NCBI GenBank assembly: GCA_021292165.1
Contig: CM037876.1
Span: 281,144,521 to 281,208,520, forward strand
DNA: 64,000 nt
From: Shinisaurus crocodilurus
Lineage: Eukaryota > Chordata > Lepidosauria > Squamata > Shinisauridae
Direction: 5' to 3'
Under the pieces are notes generated by a model that saw nothing but the letters and a program-made list of their open reading frames with translations, searched no databases and was not told the origin of the DNA. Below are positions 21,171 through 31,730 of the stretch, one piece after another. A program made the position numbers and the translations under genes. Position 1 is the stretch's first letter, and each line of letters starts with the position of its first letter.

Positions 21171-21948
21171 TAAGAACTTCTGAAAATTTGCACATTTCTT
21201 GATGAATGGAATGGGAAGAATTTATGATTGAAAAAGAAGTGAATGTGGGGTAAAGATTTGTCAAAACCTGACTTCAACATCTCACCACTCTGTAAAATGG
21301 AGGTGAGGGGAGAAGAACAGGGGACAAAGGGAAATTCTTGGGTCAAATGGTGAAATCCAATTGCTTGGGCTGCCCTGCTTACTGGCATTGGTCCTGCTAC
21401 ATAATATAATGTGAATCCTCCAATCCCCCCAAACATTTCTGTTCTATAAAACCTCACAAAACACTTACCATGCAACTCTAGCAGGAAGTTATAGGGTTAT
21501 GCAAAATTCTGATTCTGATTTAGGACTGCTATGTAGGATAGTCCTATAGAGAAAGGTATAAATATTATAGTAATTAGATCTACTATACATGAGGAAATGG
21601 TTGCATGACTGAAGACATGGTCTAGGTCATATAATTCATTGTTACCATTTGCAAGAGCAGCATTAAAATGGTCAAAGGCTGACAGACATTGCTCCAGCTG
21701 CAATTAAATTAAACAGTGCAAGGCAGACTGTTGTCAGTGTGTGGAGACGTAATGGATTCTTAAACACCCTTGGCCAAGGATGTCCTGATATTTTTTATAT
21801 AGATCAAGCAGTTCTAAATATGAGTTTTATTTAAAGCCATTTCTGATAATCCGACTCATCCATTCTTTAAAAGTAATTCATATACATACAGCATACGTAT
21901 CCTTTGTTACGTAGCTGCAATATTGTAATATTAAAAGCCAAACTGAAT
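21171..21948. other. Unassigned DNA
   Basis: No gene; the upstream codons of the CR1-containing frame run into this region by chance. No clear repeat seen. Confidence 0.45.
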
Positions 21949-22377
21949 GGGTAAGAAATGAGTTTCAGTTCATTTTTTAAAACTAGAATTTATCCAATTT
22001 GCACTGGTCAGAACGCAGACTTGAACGCAATCTGTGGTCTGAAGTCCAAACATTTCCAAGCTTTCAGTGTGATTTGTGCAACAAAACTTGTGTTCAATAA
22101 ATGCATACATTTAAACAATGTGCAAGCAAAACTGAAAACAATTGAAAAATGCATACAAACATGCTTTGGTCAATTCTAGAAAAATGTGTAGTTTTCAAAA
22201 CAGTGCAACTGATACATACATTCGGGGAAGTAATTGTGTCCAAACAAAAATACACACAAATTTTTGTGTGAAAAAAGAGCTCAAAAATCTGATACGGCCA
22301 CAATTCAGAATGAGCTTTGAAGTGGAAATTGGGGGACCTTGATGAGCTCAAGTTTTGCTGAATCACGTATCTCTACA
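21949..22377 (+). mobile_element. TAGGGATG-type MITE, copy e
   Basis: GGGTAAGAAATGAGTTTCAG, TTTATCCAATTTGCACTGGT, AAAATGTGTAGTTTTCAAAA, CAATTCAGAATGAGCTTTGA and TTTTGCTGAATCACGTATCT. Nearly full length, with decayed termini. Confidence 0.8.
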
Positions 22378-22399
22378 TGTGAAGCACAGTTGCATGTAA

Positions 22400-22400
22400 A

Positions 22401-22442
<42 letters not shown>
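22400..22442. repeat. (GAT)n microsatellite
   Basis: Fourteen GAT units just right of MITE copy e. Confidence 0.95.
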
Positions 22443-23272
22443 ATAGTAAAGCTGCTGAAGGCTGCATCTTGAGTGGAAGAATCGTGGGTATGGAGGAGGT
22501 GCTTAACCCTATCCCCTAGGGCTGTGTTTCCACTTGCCCTCCAAACTGCTTTTTGACTTCCAGGGAAAAGATATGGGGATATCTACTGGTATTTTTTTCC
22601 CCATGGGGAGAAAAGCAAATTCAGTTTTTCATTTGACACAAAACTAAAGCAGACCTCTAAATTGTTATACATAAGAGGGAGTTATTGCAGCTGCAGCTTG
22701 TTATACAGGAATAAGAAAAACGGTACCTGCCCAAATTCTTCTGTAGGGTCCAATCCTCCTTTGCACTGATGGGCAGCAGCAGCAACCAAATAAAATAAGG
22801 AAAGGGGGGATGAGCATGAACGTAATGAAACAAATGTGATTGTAATGAATGAATAACAAAATTAATGCATTTTAATAACAAAACTGAATGCAATAACAAA
22901 ACAAAAGAAATCTTACATATCCCTATAAAAGCAGTTCTGCCTTCCTTTGCATCTGGTCTCCTTTTCTTTGTTTTATTTTTTAAAAAACGAAACAAAACAA
23001 AATAAAAGATAGTAATGATGCCAGTGATTTCACTCTTCTTAGGTCAGTGCAAAGGAGGATTGGACCCTATAGAAGAGGGAATTTTTGCATGTACAGTTTT
23101 TCTCACCAGTTGCAGAGCAGTGGGTACCCCCATACATTTACACTTTGGCCAGTTTGCCAGTGGCATATGGGCTGAATGAATCCCTGCCTGAAATCTTCTT
23201 GGTTCATGACCTGCTGCAGACTTCAGTTCTGATACCTATTTGGCCTTGGGCTGGATAGCTTAGTGATTAAAT
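22443..23272. other. Unassigned DNA
   Basis: No gene. GCAAAGGAGGATTGGACCCT at 23049 is the reverse complement of AGGGTCCAATCCTCCTTTGC at 22745, a 20 bp near-perfect inverted pair bounding ~300 bp, so this could be a further foldback element. A_n and AAAC runs lie near 22960-23000. Confidence 0.35.
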
Positions 23273-23532
23273 CAGGGGTGGGTAACATGCAGCCAAATTA
23301 GCGGGATACCCTGGGGGGTATAGGAAAAATGGCATCCATTGCTGCTACAGAGTACTCTAAAAGTGTCAAATTTAGTTTGCAGGCAAACTGTATTTGACCC
23401 TTTAGGTGCTCTGCAGTGCTATCGATGCCATTTCCCCCAAAATAGATATGTGGGGGTGCCCTATAGCTTGTAGAAAGGACCTGGGGGACAAAAAAAATGC
23501 CCCCTGGACATCCCAAACTTGTTCACCCCCTT
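23273..23532. mobile_element. Palindromic hAT-like MITE
   Basis: Left end CAGGGGTGGGTAACATGCAG; right end AACTTGTTCACCCCC, whose complement resembles hAT ends. The centre is a near-perfect palindrome, AAATTTAGTTTGCAGGCAAA followed by CTGTATTTGAC. No 8 bp duplication is visible at the flanks. Confidence 0.65.
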
Positions 23533-24683
23533 CAGGCAACATTAGTGAAAATTCTTTGTTTAGTCTCATTTCCCTTGCTCTGTATCGATGAGTTATTTTG
23601 TATCAGTGGGTTGGATTTGCTTGTTTCTCCATCTCATTAAATTGTTGTGGGATACCTATTAGATGATTCCATAGTGCTGTTCATTAAATACAGGTATTTC
23701 AAAGTTTGGTCTCCTGCTCCCCTTGTCTTCCTCCTGCCACATGCCTTCTGTCTCTTTACCTTACCCCCATTCTCTCTCTCTAGGTTTCCCCAGATTGAAA
23801 ATGATGTCTGCACCTTATGGGGTATTGATTGTGTATTATCAGTTGAGCTCACACACCGACAATTACATGTAGCGCCAAGGTAGCTGTGACAATGAAGGCT
23901 GGTTACCATGGCAGTGAAAGGGGCCTTTGCCACTACCAGTTGCCTGCTCCATAGTGATAATCGGGCTGCTCATTTCATTTTAATTGAAATTTGGAATCAT
24001 ATTCTCTAGGATGAAGCAAATGGACTTCTCTCTCTTCCTATTTTTATTTTTAAAAACCCCTCCCCAAAAAGTGTGTGTGATGTGAGAGAGAGAGTGAGAG
24101 AGAGAGAGAGAGAGAGAGAATGGTACAATAAGGAGAGATTTGCAGTACAAAATTAACTTGCTGATGGACCCTTTTCAAGCTGTCGCTCAGTCAACACTGA
24201 AGAGCTAAGCCCAATGCAGAAACCTTTGTGAAAGTTTTCCCCCTTCAAATATTGTTACCATTGCATTCCTGATTGATTCCCAATTTCCCCCAAAAGGGAT
24301 TTAATTTGCTCCACCATAGTCAGTGCTGGATGTCAGCTGATTCTGCATGTTATGTGTTTTGCACTGAGTAGAAGAGTCTGCAGCAAAGTGGAAGGCAAGG
24401 CCCATATTCATACTCATTGAAGAGTTATGTATAGTGCTGTGCCAAAAATTCCTTTCACATTTTTTTTTACCATTCTCATTCAATTTTATAGAAGAGAAAT
24501 TGCTTTTGAAAAGAAATTCAAAGGAGAAGAAAATTTGGAGAAATTCTCATAGGCTGGGTTCAGTGTTCTTATGCTTACCTTACTTAGGAGGTGGCCTAGG
24601 AGTGTGTGTGAGTGTGCTGTCTTTCATTATACAGTCACATCCTCAGCTTCCCACACTACAATTAAAGCTCAGGGGAAGACACT
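23533..24683. other. Unassigned DNA with (GA)n
   Basis: A GA-rich microsatellite lies at about 24085-24120. No gene or transposon otherwise recognised; a 125-codon plus-strand frame at 24434 has no domain. Confidence 0.4.
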
Positions 24684-25266
24684 GTAGGGATGTGCTAATG
24701 CTGGGAAGTCTGGCTTGTTTGAACTCAACAGACTTCCTTCCCACTTCCAATCCGATTATTTATTGGAAGCGGGCCAAGTTGGGGGATTTTCCCACAGACT
24801 TCCATCTCTAAGATTGGCCATGGTTTGCACATTTTTTAAAAAACATGAAGGAAATTTGCACAAATTGCACTGTTTGTGCAATTTGCATACATTTATGCTA
24901 TTTGTGCCAATTTATGCAAATTGCACAAATAGTGGTATTTTGTGCAAATTGGCACCCAAAAAACATGTGGATCTAGTGCACTTCCTGTAAAATCAGCCAA
25001 TTTATGCAAATTGCATGAGGACCACCTGCTTTTTGGGTGCTGATTTGTGCAAATTGCGTAAATTTATGCAAATTTCCTTAGGGGTTGGGTTTTTTCTTTT
25101 AATGCACAAATCATGGCCCATCTTAGAGACAGAAGTCTGTGAGCTGGCTCGACTCACACCATAGTGAGTCGGTGCCAGCGCAGGGCTGTGAACCAGAACC
25201 CGGGGGGCTGAATCTTGAAAATCCATTGGATTTTCAGCCCCCTATTGGGTTCCTCACATATCCCTT
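24684..25266. mobile_element. Foldback MITE, TAGGGATG subfamily 3
   Basis: Ends TAGGGATGTGC and CACATATCCCTT. The arms are inverted: CACAGACTTCCATCTCTAAG with ATTGGCCATGGTTTGCACA near 24793-24835 pairs with a segment at about 25095-25145 (GGCCCATCTTAGAGACAGAA, GTCTGTGAGCTGG). The centre holds repeated GCAAATTTATGCAAATTGC-like motifs. A second, smaller palindrome sits near 25203-25243. No coding capacity. Confidence 0.7.
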
Positions 25267-25679
25267 GAGGACATCATGAGGTAATTCCTCCCATAGTGCT
25301 TTTTCAGATAAGAAAGCCATGGGGAGATGTAGAATAGAAAGAAAAAGCACACACTGCCCTCTTGGCCACCAGCCCACCACCATACCCTGTCCCTCTCCTC
25401 AACCTCTGCACATTAAGTTAAGTGCTTCTACACATGTAGGCACATCCAAATGACTGGGAAATCTGATCATGAATGTGATGCAATTCAATTCAATGTGACA
25501 CCATGCAATTACAGCTACATGTACATAGAGCTAGGGCCAAATCAACCCCATCTCTTCATTATCCTATTGGCAGATGGTGAAATGGGAAGCACCTCTGCGA
25601 TTTGGGACAGGGACTTTTGGGATGGGGCAGCCAGAAAAAAACCTGCCACTGTCGCCAGAACTCCTCTCCAGACAGATAG
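25267..25679. other. Unassigned DNA
   Basis: No gene or known repeat seen. A small duplicate CAATTCAATTCAAT occurs near 25481. Confidence 0.4.
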
Positions 25680-25835
25680 CAGCTGACACTGCTCCCCCCT
25701 ATGTGTTCAGTAATATGTGCATAATGAAGGTGTGAAAGGAGCTTGTTTCAAGTTTCTGTCAACATTTCTCTGATGTTTTACCCGAGGAGGAACCTCCAAT
25801 TTGACCCTGAAGTTTTGCTCCAGGCAAACATTTTT
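25680..25835 (+). repeat. Unclassified repeat, copy 1
   Basis: ATGTGTTCAGTAATATGTGC, GAAGGTGTGAAAGGAGCTTG and CGAGGAGGAACCTCCAATTT parallel the sequence at 30928-31006 plus 31654-31730 (ATGTGGTCAGTATATGTGAA, GGAGGTGTGAAAGGGCTTGT, CAGGCAGGAAACTTCAAGTT). Family unknown. Confidence 0.5.
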
Positions 25836-25945
25836 CGCAACTTCAAAATAAATAAAAATAAATGAAATCGAGAGTGTCCGTAACACAAGCTCTACTCCCT
25901 GTGAGTTTACCAAGTCCCCTGATTTGCTTGGTTGGAACAGCTTAA

Positions 25946-26136
25946 GGAACATAGGATGCTGCCTTACACGGAGTCAGACCAGTGGTCCATCTAGCCCAGT
26001 ATTGTCAATACTGACTGGCAGTGGCTCTCCAGCGTTTCAGGCAGGGTCTTTTTCTGCCCTACGTGGAGATGCCGGGGATCGAACCTGTGACCTTCTGCAT
26101 GCAAAGAAATGTGGTCTGCCACTGAGCTATGATAGT
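25946..26136 (-). mobile_element. tRNA-Ala-like SINE, copy 1
   Basis: On the minus strand the head reads TAGCTCAGTGGCAGACCACA and TTTGCATGCAGAAGGTCACA with GGTTCGATCCC (B box), like tRNA-Ala(TGC). The body has CACTGCCAGTCAGTATTGAC, GGGCTAGATGGACCACTGGT and a GGCAGCATCCTATGTTCC end. Full length; more copies lie at 27-28 kb. Confidence 0.85.
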
Positions 26137-26302
26137 AACTGCATAACTTTCCCTTTACCAATAGACTCTGTGGTACTTTAGGCTGTCTGCACACCACACA
26201 AATAGTCTTCTGATAGTAAGATACCCCCAAATTGCTTATGAGCATCTGCCATATAAGGAAATACTACTGAGTAATTTACCACAACTTCACTGCAACATAA
26301 AT

Positions 26303-26790
26303 TAGGGGTGTGCGTACAAGAAACATTTGAGTTTGCTGAAGTTCTCCAAATTCCACTTTAAAGTTCCTTCCATATTTATTTATTTAATACATTTTTATAC
26401 CGCCCAGTAGCCGAAGCTATTGGGCGGTTTACAACAGTTCACCATCTTGTGTCCATATCAGATTGCAATAGTTGTTTCTTTTTGCATTAAAAGTCATGTG
26501 CATTTTTGTGCGCCTTTTTCCAAATGTACACATCAATTGTGCACATCTTTGAAGTGTACACATTATTTTCCCATTGATTGAAGTTTTGTGTGTATTTTTC
26601 AAAAGTACACATTTTTCATGCACATTTTTCAAATGTACACATGCTAATGAATGCATTTTTTTCAACCCATGAACCACATTGCAAGCTTGGAAATGTATGG
26701 AATTTGACTGCAGATTGTGTTCCAGTCCAGGAGGAACCAACTAGGTAAATCTTATCAAAAGCAAACCCAAACAAATTTCTCACACATGTG
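26303..26790 (-). mobile_element. TAGGGATG-type MITE, copy f
   Basis: Starts TAGGGGTGTGCGTACAAG and TTGCTGAAGTTCTCCAAATT, resumes after an insertion with TGTCCATATCAGATTGCAAT, TTTTCAAATGTACACATGC, GGTAAATCTTATCAAAAGC and ends AATTTCTCACACATG. An L2-type tail at 26373-26443 interrupts it. Confidence 0.8.
26373..26443 (-). mobile_element. Short L2-type tail inside a MITE
   Basis: TTTATTTATTTAATACATTT, TTATACCGCCCAGTAGCCG and AAGCTATTGGGCGGTTTACA: the terminal ~70 bases of an L2-group LINE on the minus strand. Confidence 0.6.
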
Positions 26791-27035
26791 GTGCATGAAA
26801 GTAACAGTCAGTCAATACAGGAAGCTGTGAACAATGAAGTAGTGTAGAAAAATAAACAAAAAATAACATAGACCAGTATAAGATGTAACTCTGTCAGAAT
26901 GAGCAAAATGAATTGAGAGGCAAAGTGGTCAAAGAAAGGCAGGTTTGTTTGTGAGTCAAGAAAAGGAACCAGTAACAACAGAGAGAAAGTGGAAGTTATA
27001 TTGTAGATGACAAAAGCTTGCAGCACCGCTTATTT
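26791..27035. other. Unassigned DNA
   Basis: About 245 bases with no recognised feature. Confidence 0.4.
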
Positions 27036-27040
27036 GAGTA

Positions 27041-27458
27041 GTGATGTAGCTCAGTGGCGGAGCACATGCTTTGCATGAAGACGATCCCAGGTTTGATCGC
27101 CAGCATCTCTAGTGTAGGGGAATCTTCTAGGAAGGAATCCTGCCTGAATCCCTGGCAAGCCACTGCCAGTCAGTGTTGACAATACTGGGCTAGATGGACC
27201 CATGGTCTGACTTGGTTTTTTAGCAGTGGAGGCAGGTGACTCCTATTTCAGTGGGGCTCCTAATCCATTGCAAGCTTTTATGTGAAGCTTTATAGGAGCT
27301 AACCCTGGTGCTCAATAGTGGTGAACCTATTTTGGGGATGGAGTTCAGCACCTTGGATAGCTTCCATAAAGCTCCACATAACACCTGCAATGGATTCAGA
27401 GCCCCACCAAAATAAGAGTCACCAGCCTCCCCTGGCTATAAGGCAGCTTCCTATACTC
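27041..27458 (+). mobile_element. tRNA-Ala-like SINE, copy 2, split by an hAT
   Basis: Head ATGTAGCTCAGTGGCGGAGC, TTTGCATGAAGACGATCCCA and GGTTTGATCGCC, body CACTGCCAGTCAGTGTTGAC and CTAGATGGACCCATGGTCTG. It breaks at 27223 and resumes at 27435 with CTATAAGGCAGCTTCCTAT. The break is filled by a foldback hAT element. Confidence 0.85.
27224..27434. mobile_element. Foldback hAT MITE inside a SINE
   Basis: Left arm CAGTGGAGGCAGGTGACTCC and TTGCAAGCTTTTATGTGAAG; the right arm, reverse-complemented, reads CAGGGGAGGCTGGTGACTCT and TTGCAGGTGTTATGTGGAGC. Same family as 9802-9996. Flanks TTTTTTAG and GCTATAAG both derive from the SINE motif GGTATAAG, a decayed 8 bp duplication. Confidence 0.8.
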
Positions 27459-27664
27459 CTACTTATTTTGTCTGCAGTTGAGAACAATTCCATATTTTGA
27501 GGGGAACTGGTTTCATGCCTCACTACTGCTACCAGTGAACTTGAAAACTCTTGAAATTCAGTTCCAGGAGGCACCTGGATATTCCAGAATTTCTCTTCTG
27601 CCACACATGTTGCTATCATAGTATTTTGCAAGCATCTTTTTCTTCTCTGTTAGCCAAAATAAAG

Positions 27665-27722
27665 AATACTGGGCTTGATGCAACAATGGTCTCTTCTGGG
27701 TATAAGGCCACTTCAGATTTAT
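27665..27722 (+). mobile_element. tRNA-Ala-like SINE, 3' fragment
   Basis: TACTGGGCTTGATGCAACAA, TGGTCTCTTCTGGGTATAAG and GCCACTTCAGA match only the last ~55 bases of the SINE. It sits directly upstream of a fuller copy. Confidence 0.65.
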
Positions 27723-27731
27723 TTGGAGAAA

Positions 27732-27925
27732 GGACCATGCAGTTTAGTGGTAGAGTGCCTGCTTTGCACGCAGATGGTCACAGGGTTCAATTTCTGACAT
27801 TGCCGGGTAAAGTTGGGGAAGACTACTACCTGAAACCTTAGAAAGCTGTGGCCTGTCAGTGTAGACAAAACTGAGCTAGATTGACCAATGGTCTGACTCA
27901 GAATAAGACAGCTTCTTCTGTTCCT
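27732..27925 (+). mobile_element. tRNA-Ala-like SINE, copy 3
   Basis: Head GCAGTTTAGTGGTAGAGTGC, CTGCTTTGCACGCAGATGGT and GGGTTCAATTTC (B box); tail CTGTCAGTGTAGACAAAACT and GACCAATGGTCTGACTCAGA. Nearly full length. Confidence 0.8.
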
Positions 27926-27934
27926 ATATTTCAA

Positions 27935-28147
27935 GCCACTTTGTGGATGTATTCTAGGTCATTACATGCTTTGCCTGCAGAAGGTTCCAGATTCAGTCCT
28001 TGGTATCTCCATTAAGATAATTCAGATAGCAGATCTGGGAAAGATTTATGCCTGAGACTGTAGGGATCTGCTGTTAGTCAGAGAAGATAGCATCGGGACA
28101 TTAAAGCCAATGGTCTACCTAAGAAAAAGGCAGCTTCACATGTTCAG
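27935..28147 (+). mobile_element. tRNA-Ala-like SINE, copy 4, diverged
   Basis: CATGCTTTGCCTGCAGAAGG, TTCCAGATTCAGTCCTTGG, AAAGCCAATGGTCTACCTAA and AAAGGCAGCTTCACATGTTC. Older than its neighbours, with the A-box region eroded. Confidence 0.6.
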
Positions 28148-28191
28148 AAGCAATTTAGGGGTGGGAATTCAAGCTTCGTGACCTAACCTAT

Positions 28192-28737
28192 GAGACATCT
28201 ACACCACATGAGACATGAATTGATTTAATAGTCAGTTTCTCTTCCCTGGGAAACCTGGGAGATGCAGGGAAGTATCCAATGCAGCACCTACACCCACACT
28301 GATTCTCTTGCACCCCTCCAGTTTCCATCCACAAGCGGTGCCCACCACTTGTGGAATGCAGATTTAGTGCTTCAGGGCGCAACTGGAAATGAGTGAAAAT
28401 GCTCATTTCTGGAATGTGGCAGGTGGGTGGAGTTCGCATAAGGGAGCTCTGCCCACCTGTCCTGATCCAGAAATGAGTGTTTCCACTCATTTTGGGGCTT
28501 CCTCTAAGAAGTGTTAAATCTTTGTTGTAGAAGTGGTGTGTCTCGCTTATACAATGGAATCTGTGGGGCCCAAGAGAATTGTTCGGGGACGGAAGTGCCC
28601 CATTGGATACTGCCCATAATTGTGTGTGTGTGTGTGTGGGGGGGTGTTCAGCAATATCACCAAACTATAGTTTCTCAGATTCTTGGGAGAGAGCCCTGGC
28701 AGTTAAACTAATTTAAATGTTTAATGTAAGGTATGCC
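28192..28737. mobile_element. Long foldback MITE, about 545 bp
   Basis: Left ATCTACACCACATGAG and TTGATTTAATAGTCAG pair in style with right CCTGGCAGTTAAACTAATTT. Inner arms also pair: GGGAAGTATCCAATGCAGCA and CCACTTGTGGAATGCAGATT on the left match the complement of AAATCTTTGTTGTAGAAGTG and CCCCATTGGATACTGCCC on the right. The centre (28385-28490) holds matching AAATGAGTG and CTCATTTCTGG repeats. A (GT)n lies near 28621-28640. The outer ends resemble the element at 56545-56745. Confidence 0.6.
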
Positions 28738-29818
28738 CAATAGTAGATTGAACAGGACAGGACTGGGGAGCCCCAGTCCAAATAGTCCTTTCATGGTTCT
28801 AATCTGCCACTTCTCTCCTTGGAGATGCCAAAGGCTTTTCCCCATCCTATATGGATGGTTCCTTTCTAAGAAAAGAGCAATAAAAAAATAAATAGTGAAG
28901 TAAATTGTATATTTGTCTCTTGGCATTAAAGAATGGAACAGGGAAGAGAACAATTACAGTGTAGGAAGACACGTCTTACCAGCAATTGGGAGCCTCGAAA
29001 AACCATTGCAGTGATAGCGTCATTTTGTGATTTTTAGTATTTATCTTCCCTGCTTCATCTGGTATCATTTTATCGTACACTGTGCCATTAGACTACTACT
29101 AAAGTGCATCAGTAGATCAACTGAATCCCTGCAGTGAAACAGAAACTCCATTTCTTTTGACACCGGAAAACAGAAAGTTCACTCCTTGTGTAATATGCCT
29201 ATGACACTTCCTTCCATCCAGATCGTAGAGTAGATCTCAGTCAATGGCCTCATAGATGTGGGCTTTTTATAAACTCTGCTTAAAATGCTGGTGAGATGTC
29301 ATTGGTTTCTGGATTCTTTTCAAGATCAGACACTCCAGTACTCATTATACTTAGCAGTAGTTTCAGGCTGAGCAACTGTGTACCCAAGCCAACTTTTTCA
29401 TCATGAAAAGGAGGCTTTGAGGACCACTAAAATGATTCCAAATCCATACACTTTTTGTAACTGTCCAATGGAATTTGCAGCCCAAACCTGCTACTACTTT
29501 GACTCCGTTTCTTTGTTTTAAAATGTGTATTCTTCTTCCCAGTAGCAGTCACATTGTCACATAGCCAATCAGATTGCATGGCAACATCACTGAGGGCAAA
29601 CAAAGCTCATTCAGAATGAGGGCACTGCCTATTCAGGAAGAACTGCCTATTCAGGAAGCATTGCCCTAACCTTGAATTAGCCTTTTTGACCCGCAGTTAC
29701 ATTGTCATGTGGCCATATCTGATTTACTTACATGATAACATCACTGTGATAGGACAAAGAAGATCCAAACGGCACCACAGTTGTGGCCAACAAACTAGAA
29801 TGCAGAGCTGCTGCAGCC
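28738..29818. other. Unassigned, repeat-poor DNA
   Basis: About 1.1 kb without a recognised transposon or gene. An 18 bp tandem duplication (CTGCCTATTCAGGAAG) lies at about 29627-29658. It could hold conserved non-coding sequence, which cannot be judged without alignment. Confidence 0.4.
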
Positions 29819-29952
29819 ATCTACAATAATGTTTTATTGTTTATATTTTAATTGTATTTTATTGTTGTTGTTGTTTAATTGATTGTTGTACACCGCCCAG
29901 AGAGCTTCGACTATTGGGCAGTATAGAAAATGAATGAATAAATAAATAAATC
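29819..29952 (+). mobile_element. L2-type 3' tail
   Basis: TTGTACACCGCCCAGAGAGC, TTCGACTATTGGGCAGTATA and GAATAAATAAATAAAT: a typical L2-group terminus in plus orientation; coding part absent. Confidence 0.7.
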
Positions 29953-30927
29953 TAAAGGTCTATCTAGATTTATTTATTTAACAAGAGGCATAAACTGTCT
30001 GAATGTGTGTCACTCCCCAGGTAAAAACTGCTCAACGAAACCCCATGTTGAAAAATCATCAGAAGGGAGTCAGTGTTCATGGGATGGGGAGAAAATATTA
30101 ATGGAAAGTATCCATTATGTCTGCTTAAAATGAATTATACGTAGCCAAGGCTCTGCATGCAGTGTGATCATCCTATGATTGCACCACACAAGTACAGAAT
30201 TGTATACTGGGTGCAGAATTCAGCACCCTGAAAAAACTCAGCTTCAGTCTTCAAAAAAAACCCAAACACGCTTCTTACTCTTAGGGCTGTGAATACAGCA
30301 TTGAGAGCAGTTATTTATTTATTTATTTATGTATTATATTTATACCCTGCCTTCAGTTAGCCAATGTTTGGTGAAATTTGGGGAAAGGGCAGGTGCTAAG
30401 CTGCATTTCCTGTAGTCAGGCAGGGCTTTAATTCCCTGCATAGCTCTCTGTCCCTCCGTACAGCTAGCATCAGAATAAATTAATTAAGATAAATAACAAC
30501 AACAACAAAATATAATGTATACTGCTTGCCGAATCCAGCTCTTCTTGTGGGTTACTTTGGTACAGATTTTGTTTTGATGGATTTTTAGACATGCATGCAG
30601 CCCCATTCATGGCTAAGTGTTTTCATGGCCAACTGTGTTCAAATGCCACAGGGGATCATGAAACAACACCATACAGTTACCACTCTGTGTTTGGTAATAA
30701 CCCCCACCCTCAAATCACAAAGATGCTTCCATTTCACCTTCTGCAAATGGGGTACCTTGGCCCTAGGCTCTATGTATGTAGAACTGTAAACGTTGAGGCC
30801 CTTCCATGTGCTTTGGAACCCTGCGTGATCCAGGTTCCCATACATTTGGATCTGCCTACACCAGTAGAATCCGTTTTCACATCTTCTGCTCAATGTGCAG
30901 AGGTTGACGGCAGGGCCAGAGGGTGTG
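29953..30927. other. Unassigned DNA with a SINE-tail fragment
   Basis: TTATTTATTTATTTATGTAT and ATTTATACCCTGCC near 30311-30352 resemble a Sauria SINE tail with the rest missing. A 125-codon plus frame at 30591 and a 133-codon minus frame at 30639 overlap and show no domains. Confidence 0.4.
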
Positions 30928-31730
30928 ATCCTGCTCCCCCGCATCATGTGGTCAGTATATGTGAATAATGGAGGTGTGAAAGGGCTTGTTCGAGTTTCCT
31001 TCCTATCAGGGATGTTGAAGAGTCCTTGGTTCCGAGTCACGAGTCAAGTCATGAGTCTTTGGACCCGAGTCTCGAGTCCGAGTCCTTGGTCCAAAATGGT
31101 GACTCACGAGTCACGAGTCACTCCCAAAACTGACTCCACGAGTCCCTATTAAAATCCATGGGGGTTTTCCCCAACAAAATAAGGCTACTTCAGATGTGTG
31201 GCTTAAATAAATTCTAGGCACAAGTGTGCCTTTTTATTTCAAAACTCTGCAAATGATTTTGACAAGAACAGACCAGGCAGACAAACCCAAAATAACCAGG
31301 CAGGCAGAGGCCTTTGTCTTGGACAATTCAAACTGTGGAACTGGTTAAGAAGAGACCAGGCAGACAGAGGAGGCAGGGAACTCCAAACAGGCAGGCAGAG
31401 GCAGCCAAACCCAAAATGTCTGAAAGGTTGCATTTTAGGAAAATGATTTTAAAAAATAAACTTGCTGTACTTCCTAAAACCTATCTATGTTGCATTTGAG
31501 GAACACGATTTTGGAACACGAGTCCTTGGTCTCGAGTCCCGAGTCGAGTCTCGAGTCCCATTAAAAATATTGGGACTCGAGTCTGACTCGAGTCAGAGGG
31601 GGGACTCAGTCCGACTCACGAGTTGAGTCCTAGAGTCCGAGTCCCCATCCCTGCCTTCTATATTCCCCTTCGTTTTCCCCAGGCAGGAAACTTCAAGTTC
31701 ACCTTAAGATTATCACTCCCCTTAGTGTCA
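30928..31730 (+). repeat. Unclassified repeat, copy 2, split
   Basis: Left part 30928-31006 and right part 31654-31730 correspond to the repeat at 25680-25835. The intervening 647 bp is the GAGTC-rich element. Confidence 0.45.
31007..31653. mobile_element. hAT-like element with GAGTC arrays
   Basis: Ends CAGGGATGTTGAAGAGTCC and GAGTCCGAGTCCCCATCCCTG-like (complement CAGGGATGGGGACTCGGAC). The first ~140 and last ~145 bases hold about 12 and 14 copies of GAGTC/GACTC; many extend to CGAGTC. The middle carries two imperfect GGCAGGCAGAGG blocks and no long frame. Flanks CTTCCTAT (30999-31006) and CCTTCTAT (31654-31661) agree at 6/8, as for an 8 bp hAT duplication. The arrays look like repeated transposase-binding sites, which is inference. 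Confidence 0.75.

Noticed and set aside
21190..21475. First ~100 codons of the 325-codon CR1-containing frame as protein
   Set aside because: This part is flanking DNA open by chance; CR1 similarity begins only near 21170.
22400..22442. CRISPR-like or regulatory array
   Set aside because: Simple (GAT)n microsatellite with no spacers; the organism is a vertebrate.
25946..28147. tRNA-Ala genes
   Set aside because: The tRNA-like heads are mutated and fused to a shared non-tRNA body and tail, as in SINEs.
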